This document shows, one piece after another, positions 59,880 to 64,000 of a stretch of DNA of 64,000 nucleotides. Under the pieces are notes generated by a model. The model worked only from the letters and a program-made list of their open reading frames with translations. It did no database searches and had not been told where the DNA came from. How positions within the stretch are numbered: the stretch's first letter is position 1; every line of letters starts with the position of its first letter. The stretch spans positions 20,707 to 84,706 of the forward strand of contig CAWEUU010000007.1 of NCBI GenBank assembly GCA_963812335.1, written 5' to 3'. The DNA is from VRUE01 sp963812335 (GTDB taxonomy: Bacteria; Actinomycetota; Thermoleophilia; Solirubrobacterales; 70-9). The position numbers were made by a program, and so were the translations under genes.

Positions 59880-60779
59880 ATGAAAAAGGCCCTCGCGGGC
59901 CCGGCGAAACGAACTGCGAAAAAGAAGCCTGAGCGACGGGCGATGATAGCAGCGGCGCGGCAACGCATACGCGCCGCACGCGCGGCGGCCGGCAGGCGCC
60001 TGCGCGGCGCCATCCCCGCCACCCGCAAGCTCGATCGCGCCGCCGACCGCCAGCTGCGCAGGGCCTGGCCGTTGCTCGCCCGCGGCGGCCGCGCGGCGAG
60101 ATCCGCGGCGCGGCGGGCCGGCCGCCGCCTGCGCCCCGCCGGAGCCCTGCTCTTTCGCCTGCTCTCGGTGCTCGAACGACGGCTGCTGCGGCTCGCCGCC
60201 GGATCGCGACGTGCGGCGACCCGGATCAGCGCCGTGCTCACCCCGCAGCGGGCGATCTGCCTGACGATCGCCGGGGCAGCCGTCTGTCTGGTCGTCGCCC
60301 AGTTCGTCGAGTACAGGGCGGTAGAGGTCGGGCAGCAGGGCTACGCCGGCCTGCCGGCGGCGGCCGAGGCGCCGACGGTCGGGGGCGAGACGGCCGGACA
60401 GGCGAGCGCCTACCTGCTCGTTCCGGTCGGGCTGCTCGCCGGAGCGCTGGCGGCATGGGCGGCGATCGACAAGCGGCGACGGGGCCTCGGCCGGATCGTC
60501 TTTGCGCTCGGCCTGCTCAGCCTCGCCGTGGTCCTGATCGTCGACCTGCCGACGGGACTGGACGCCGGCGCCGAGGCGGCGCGCTTCTCCGGCGCCGAGG
60601 CCGTCCTCCATGACGGCTTCTACGCCCAGATCGCCGCCGCGGCCGGCCTGATGCTGGGCGGGTTGCTGCTTTCCATGAAGGCGCTCAGGACTCGGAAACG
60701 GCATGGATTCAGACCGCGAAAACCAAGCATGGCAAGGACGCAGAGAGGTCGCCGCCGCGCACGCACTTCCGGTGCGTAG
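59880..60779 (+). CDS. Unknown membrane protein with Arg/Ala-rich N-terminus, between fusA and rpsL
   Basis: 299 residues from ATG 59880; ATG 59943 or TTG 59793 are other starts. Residues up to about 120 are extremely rich in Arg and Ala. Three or four membrane helices follow (AICLTIAGAAVCLVVAQFV, YLLVPVGLLAGALAAWAAI, IVFALGLLSLAVVLIVDLP, AAAAGLMLGGLLLSM). No family recognised. The last about 23 residues (from about HGFRPRKPSMARTQRG) are encoded by palindromic element C copy 2, which also supplies the stop codon. Confidence 0.65.
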   Translation: MKKALAGPAKRTAKKKPERRAMIAAARQRIRAARAAAGRRLRGAIPATRKLDRAADRQLRRAWPLLARGGRAARSAARRAGRRLRPAGALLFRLLSVLERRLLRLAAGSRRAATRISAVLTPQRAICLTIAGAAVCLVVAQFVEYRAVEVGQQGYAGLPAAAEAPTVGGETAGQASAYLLVPVGLLAGALAAWAAIDKRRRGLGRIVFALGLLSLAVVLIVDLPTGLDAGAEAARFSGAEAVLHDGFYAQIAAAAGLMLGGLLLSMKALRTRKRHGFRPRKPSMARTQRGRRRARTSGA

Positions 60780-60829
60780 GCAAGGCGACCGACCGAGGAC
60801 GCAGCCAGGCGCAGGTTTGCAGCGGTCTG
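60710..60829. repeat. Palindromic element C, copy 2
   Basis: Ends CAGACCGC (60710) and GCGGTCTG (60829) are exact inverses, continuing as GAAAACCAAG against GGTTTGC. The core shares AAGGACGCAG, GCAC...GTGCGT and CGACCGAGGACGCAG with copies C1 and C3. Located in the 3' end of the unknown gene and 14 bases before rpsL. Confidence 0.85.
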
Positions 60830-60843
60830 TACCATGCCGGGCC

Positions 60844-61239
60844 GTGCCGAACACGAACCAACTTATTCGCAAGGGTCGCAAGCGCCCTAAAAAGAAGACG
60901 ACGACGCCGGGCCTCAAGTCAGGCCAAGGGCGCAAGAAGGGCGTCGCCGCGCCGCAACGGCGAGGAGTCTGCACCCGCGTCGCCACGGTGACGCCGAAGA
61001 AGCCGAACTCCGCCCTGCGCAAGATCGCGCGTGTGCGGCTCACCAACGGGATGGAGGTCACCACCTACATTCCGGGCGAGGGCCACAACCTGCAGGAGCA
61101 CTCGGTCGTGCTCGTCCGCGGCGGCCGGGTCAAGGATCTGCCGGGCGTCCGCTACAAGGTCGTCCGCGGCACCCTGGACGCGGCCGGGGTCTCCGACCGC
61201 AAGCAGGCCCGCTCGCTCTACGGGGTCAAGGCCTCCTAG
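60844..61239 (+). CDS. rpsL: 30S ribosomal protein S12
   Basis: 131 residues from GTG 60844 (PNTNQLIRKGRKRPKKK). GVCTRVATVTPKKPNSALRK contains the decoding-site loop where streptomycin resistance arises (KPNSALRK with its lysine), and VRGGRVKDLPGVRYKVVRGT the second such loop. The frame upstream belongs to repeat C. rpsL-rpsG follow at 4 bp, on the opposite strand to fusA-tuf. Confidence 0.98.
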   Translation: MPNTNQLIRKGRKRPKKKTTTPGLKSGQGRKKGVAAPQRRGVCTRVATVTPKKPNSALRKIARVRLTNGMEVTTYIPGEGHNLQEHSVVLVRGGRVKDLPGVRYKVVRGTLDAAGVSDRKQARSLYGVKAS

Positions 61240-61243
61240 TCAG

Positions 61244-61714
61244 ATGCCCCGCCGCTCCGCCGCAACCATCCGCCCGGTCGAACCGGATGCCCGCTTCCGC
61301 AACCGGCTCGTCCAGCAGTTGATCAACAAGGTGATGAGCGACGGCAAGAAGTCGATCGCCGAGCGGATCGTCTACGACGCGCTGGCGATCGTCGGCGAGC
61401 GCTCCGGCGAAGATCCGGTCGAGACGCTCGAGGCCGCGATCAAACAGCTGACCCCGGTGCTCGAGGTCCGCTCGCGCCGGGTCGGCGGCGCCACCTACCA
61501 GGTGCCGGTCGAGGTCCCCGCCCGCCGCGCCCGCACGCTCGCCGTGCGCTGGCTGGTCGACTTCGCCCGCAACCGCCGCGAGTACTCGATGTCGGAGCGC
61601 CTCGCCAGCGAAATCCTCGACTCGACCCAGCAGCAGGGCAGCGCCTGGAAGCGCAAGGACGACATTTACCGCATGGCTCAGGCCAATAAGGCCTTCGCGC
61701 ACTACAGGTGGTAG
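61244..61714 (+). CDS. rpsG: 30S ribosomal protein S7
   Basis: 156 residues from ATG 61244 (MPRRSAATIRPVEPDARFRN). VVQQLINKVM-type start of the domain, TLEAAIKQLTPVLEVRSRRV and GGATYQVPVEVPARRARTLA are diagnostic. Head-assembly initiator. The stop codon lies in the outermost arm of palindromic element C copy 3. Confidence 0.98.
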   Translation: MPRRSAATIRPVEPDARFRNRLVQQLINKVMSDGKKSIAERIVYDALAIVGERSGEDPVETLEAAIKQLTPVLEVRSRRVGGATYQVPVEVPARRARTLAVRWLVDFARNRREYSMSERLASEILDSTQQQGSAWKRKDDIYRMAQANKAFAHYRW

Positions 61715-61833
61715 ACGCCCTGGGGACGCGCCTGGCTGTGTCCTCGGTCGGGTGAATCGGGTCACGCACGGTAGTGCGCTCCCCTCATCCCCCTCCCTGC
61801 GTCCTTGCCAGCCACGCCCCCAGGGCGTCTACT
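61711..61833. repeat. Palindromic element C, copy 3
   Basis: Outer arms GTAGACGCCCTGGGG (from 61711) and its complement ending at 61833 match with one insertion. The core, in reverse orientation, matches copy C1 closely (GGACGCAGGGAGG, GAGGGGAGCGCACT, GTGCGTGACCCGAT, CGACCGAGGAC). Begins on the rpsG stop codon and may serve as its terminator. Confidence 0.87.
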
Positions 61834-61844
61834 AGGGTCAGAAT

Positions 61845-62321
61845 ATGAGTAGACCCATCCTCGCCGTCGACGTCGACGGGGTTATTTCCCTGTTCGGCTT
61901 CGATGAGCCGCCGGATAGGTCGGAGGCCAGATTCGAGTTGGTCGATGGGATGGTGCACTGCATCTCGCTTGCGGCGGGGGAGCGGTTGAAGCGGTTGGGC
62001 GAGGTCTATGAACTCGTCTGGGCGACGGGGTGGGAGGCGAAAGCCAACGACTACCTGCCCAACATCCTCGGCATGCCGGAACTGCCCCACCTGACCTTCG
62101 ACGGCGCCGCCCGCTTCGGCTCGGCCCACTGGAAGCTGGGCCCGCTGCAGGAGTACGGCGAGGGGCGGCCGCTGGCCTGGGTCGACGACAACTTCGACGA
62201 GAGCTGTTACGAGTGGGCGCGCGGGCGCGAGGAGCCGACCCTGCTCGTTCCGACTGAGCCCCACCTCGGCCTCGAGGAGGTCCAGGTCGAGGCGCTCACC
62301 GCCTGGGCCACGGGACTTTGA
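61845..62321 (+). CDS. HAD-fold protein of the Swiss-Army-Knife RNA-repair type
   Basis: 158 residues from ATG 61845, 6 bases after TAGGGT. ILAVDVDGVISLFGF is HAD motif I (DVDG), ELVWATGWEAKANDYL the motif II region, and PLAWVDDNFDESCYEWA the acidic motif IV, followed by LLVPTEPHLGLEEVQVEAL. This is the HAD_SAK_2 pattern seen in RNA repair or RNA-end-processing contexts. No ligase or kinase partner in the window. Confidence 0.78.
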   Translation: MSRPILAVDVDGVISLFGFDEPPDRSEARFELVDGMVHCISLAAGERLKRLGEVYELVWATGWEAKANDYLPNILGMPELPHLTFDGAARFGSAHWKLGPLQEYGEGRPLAWVDDNFDESCYEWARGREEPTLLVPTEPHLGLEEVQVEALTAWATGL

Positions 62322-62328
62322 CGGCGAC

Positions 62329-62369
62329 CGTTCGCTGTTTGTCGCCCTGAGTGGCACAAGCAGCGAACG
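62329..62369. repeat. Palindromic repeat D, copy 1
   Basis: CGTTCGCTGTTTGT (62329-62342) pairs with 62356-62369 with one mismatch around CGCCCTGAGTGGC. The loop TTGTCGNCCTGAG pattern is shared with copy 2 at 63641-63681. Lies between the HAD gene and the small membrane gene. Confidence 0.75.
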
Positions 62370-62389
62370 CGTCCCTCTACACTGCCCCG

Positions 62390-62680
62390 ATGGAGGGATT
62401 CCTGCCGATCTTCTTCTTGCTCGTCGTCCTCAAGATCCCCGTGCTCGGCGCGCTCTGGCTGATCTGGTGGGCTGGCAAGGCCCCGGACACCGAGGGCTCC
62501 CAGGGCGACTCAAACGGCGGCACCAACGGCCGCCGCCCGTTCCCACCCCGCCCTCGCGGCCCTCAGCACGACCCGGACGGGGGTTTCGCGAGGAGAGGGC
62601 GGGGTGTCCCTCCCGGGCAGCGGCGTCCCCTTTTTCGCCCCAGGAGGGACACCCCGTCCTCTCCCCTCAACCAGCCCTAG
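62390..62680 (+). CDS. Small single-helix membrane protein with repeat-encoded tail
   Basis: 96 residues from ATG 62390. One hydrophobic helix at the start (FLPIFFLLVVLKIPVLGALW), then a Gly/Asn/Arg/Pro-rich tail. The tail from about codon 68 is encoded by the palindrome at 62592-62664, so the original protein probably ended earlier. Overlaps the end of the convergent monooxygenase gene. Function unknown. Confidence 0.5.
   Translation: MEGFLPIFFLLVVLKIPVLGALWLIWWAGKAPDTEGSQGDSNGGTNGRRPFPPRPRGPQHDPDGGFARRGRGVPPGQRRPLFRPRRDTPSSPLNQP
62592..62664. repeat. 22-bp inverted repeat (palindrome G)
   Basis: 62592-62613 and 62643-62664 are inverses with one mismatch over 22 bp; loop of 29 bases contains CCCCTTTTTCGCCCC. 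It ends 2 bases before the stop of the convergent monooxygenase, like other palindromes placed at gene ends. Confidence 0.8.
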
Positions 62681-64000
62681 CCACCCGCTTCCGCTCCTTG
62701 CGGATCTCCCGCATGTAGGGGTGGAAGTCGACCTCGATCGTGTGGCGCTTGGAGCTGACGAAGCGCTTGTCCATCCAGCGTTCGTAGGCCGCGATCTCCC
62801 CTCGCATCTCCGAGGCAGGTGGCAGCGCGGACTCGCCCGCGAGCAGGTCGGCAATCCATTCGCACTGCGCCTCGGCCAGCGGCATGATCGGGCCCAGTGG
62901 CTGAATGAAGCCGACGAAGTAGAGGCCGGGGCTCTCGACCGCGACCGCCCGTTTGTAGAGCGGCATGCGGTTGTCGCGGGCGGCGAAGACGCCCGGGTCG
63001 AGGAAGGGAAAGGCGATCTCGTAGCCGGTGCAGTAGATGACCAGGTCGACCTCCTCCTCGCTGCCGTCGGCAAAGCGCACGGTGCGACCGCCGGCGAAGC
63101 GGTCGATGTTCGGCTTGACCGTGATGTCGCCGTGGCCGATCCGCGGCAACAGCTCGGAGGAGACGGTCGGATGGGCCTCGAGCAGCTTGTGGTCGGGCTC
63201 GGGCAGGCCGTAGTCGGTCATTTCGCCGACCGCGAGCTTCAGCATCCGCTTCATGAAGAAGCGCCGCACCGACATCGGCAGGTGGGTGGCGATCGGTGGC
63301 GTCGCTTCGTCGATCGGTGTCCCGCCGAGGAACTTGGGGATCACGTAGGCGCTGCGACGCATCGCCATGAAGGTCTTCTCGGCGATCCGCGAGGACTCCA
63401 CCGCGACGTCGACCGCCGAGTTGCCGATCCCGAGCACCAGAACCCGCCTGCCCTCGAGCACGTCGGGCTCGCGGTAGTGGTGGACGTGCATCTGCTCGCC
63501 CTCGTAGGCGTCGGCACCGGGGAAGGGCGGTTCCGGCCAGCGCGGCTTCCAGTGGTGCCCGTTGGCGACCAGCACCGCCCGGTAGCGCTCGCTGCGCCGC
63601 TCCCCGTCCGGGCCCTCGACGGTCACCTCCCACTCCCCCGCGTTCGCCTCTTGTCGACCTGAGCCCGACAAATGGCGAACGCCGACGACCTCGGTGTTGA
63701 AGGCGATCTTCTCGTTGAGGCCGAAGCGCTCGGCGTAGTCGTCGAAGTACTTGGCGACCTGCCAGTGGCTCGGGTAGTCCGGATAGGAGTCCGGCATCGG
63801 GAAGGCCTTGTAGGACATCAGCTTGCGGGCGCTGTTGATGTGCAGAGAGCGGTACGCGGACGAGGTCCCGTTGTCGTTCTCGTAACGCCAGTTGCCGCCG
63901 ATCATCGACCCCTTCTCGAAGCAATCGAAGGGGATGCCGCGGGCGGCAAGCACCTGGCACGCGGTCAGCCCGGAGCTTCCGGCGCCGACGATGCAGACCT
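62667..64000 (-). CDS. Flavin-containing monooxygenase (5' end outside window)
   Basis: At least 444 residues, open to the window edge. VCIVGAGSSGLTACQVL (first Rossmann, FAD), FEKGSMIGGNWRYENDNG, the NADP-binding VLVLGIGNSAVDVAVESSRI, and the family FxGxxxHxxxY-like HVHHYREPD. C-terminus GLYFVGFIQPLGPIMPLAEA. Oxygenates a nitrogen-, sulfur- or carbonyl-containing substrate using NADPH and oxygen. Residues VRHLSGSGRQEANA fall exactly on palindromic repeat D copy 2. Confidence 0.9.
   Translation of the reverse strand, partial: VCIVGAGSSGLTACQVLAARGIPFDCFEKGSMIGGNWRYENDNGTSSAYRSLHINSARKLMSYKAFPMPDSYPDYPSHWQVAKYFDDYAERFGLNEKIAFNTEVVGVRHLSGSGRQEANAGEWEVTVEGPDGERRSERYRAVLVANGHHWKPRWPEPPFPGADAYEGEQMHVHHYREPDVLEGRRVLVLGIGNSAVDVAVESSRIAEKTFMAMRRSAYVIPKFLGGTPIDEATPPIATHLPMSVRRFFMKRMLKLAVGEMTDYGLPEPDHKLLEAHPTVSSELLPRIGHGDITVKPNIDRFAGGRTVRFADGSEEEVDLVIYCTGYEIAFPFLDPGVFAARDNRMPLYKRAVAVESPGLYFVGFIQPLGPIMPLAEAQCEWIADLLAGESALPPASEMRGEIAAYERWMDKRFVSSKRHTIEVDFHPYMREIRKERKRVARAG
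63641..63681. repeat. Palindromic repeat D, copy 2, inside the monooxygenase gene
   Basis: CGTTCGCCTCTTGTCG (63641-63656) pairs with 63666-63681 with two mismatches around ACCTGAGCC. The 41-base unit is in frame and adds about 14 residues of unusual composition between two regular FMO strands. Confidence 0.75.

Noticed and set aside
59784..61064. Upstream extension of the fusA frame by more than 400 codons
   Set aside because: It lacks domains, is antisense to the unknown membrane gene and rpsL, and EF-G starts normally at 59783.

Overview
This is a 64 kb stretch of high-GC bacterial DNA with actinobacterial features: zinc-type S14, S4 and L36, a SigB/SigF-type sigma factor with RsbV/RsbW/RsbU-like partners, and many start codons lying 6 to 9 bases after a TAnnnT -10 box. 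Gene content and the low-complexity tails on several ribosomal proteins suggest Thermoleophilia (Solirubrobacterales-like). That placement is inference.

Layout. 1-5.5 kb: biotin synthesis (bioB partial, bioF, bioD, bioA) interrupted by a convergent MFS exporter. 5.5-11 kb: an autoregulated antitoxin/nucleotidyltransferase-like pair, NUDIX hydrolase, LemA with a partner, rubredoxin, a cholesterol-oxidase-like GMC flavoprotein and superoxide dismutase. 11-16 kb: a general-stress module (sigma factor, tandem-domain RsbW, RsbV, MscS channel, SpoIIE-type phosphatase, SnoaL-like protein). 16-18.7 kb: YihY membrane protein, ferritin-like protein, secreted glycosidase, tRNA-Pro(CGG).

18.8-27.4 kb is a genomic island integrated at the 3' end of tRNA-Pro. 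The last 13 bases of the tRNA body plus ATTG are repeated exactly at 27361-27376. The island has no intact integrase. It carries a GIY-YIG protein, a frameshifted toxin with a DUF2283 antitoxin, a frameshifted IS481-like element with clear ends, a STAND NTPase with a Cap4/Mrr-like nuclease end plus two downstream unknown genes (a candidate defence operon), and an HNH-like protein.

27.4-40 kb: membrane zincin, beta-carbonic anhydrase, two adjacent genes each with two frameshifts (a MocR regulator and an FAD amine-oxidase-like protein), DsbA-like protein, acyl-CoA synthetase, patatin, PBP4-type carboxypeptidase, surE-ligA-truA. 40-59.8 kb (minus strand): the translation supercluster fusA-tuf-S10-spc-alpha through rplQ. 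rpsL-rpsG lie beyond it on the plus strand, so the usual str operon is split and inverted; infA is missing from its usual place. 61.8-64 kb: SAK-type HAD protein, a small membrane protein and a flavin monooxygenase cut by the window end.

The most unusual signal runs across the whole window: several families of long near-perfect palindromes lie against stop codons, start codons and even inside genes. One family keeps a 42-base core 41/42 identical between two sites while its 22-24 bp flanking arms are perfect but unrelated. Others supply the C-terminus, start codon or an internal peptide of host genes. They look like an active family of small palindromic mobile elements.
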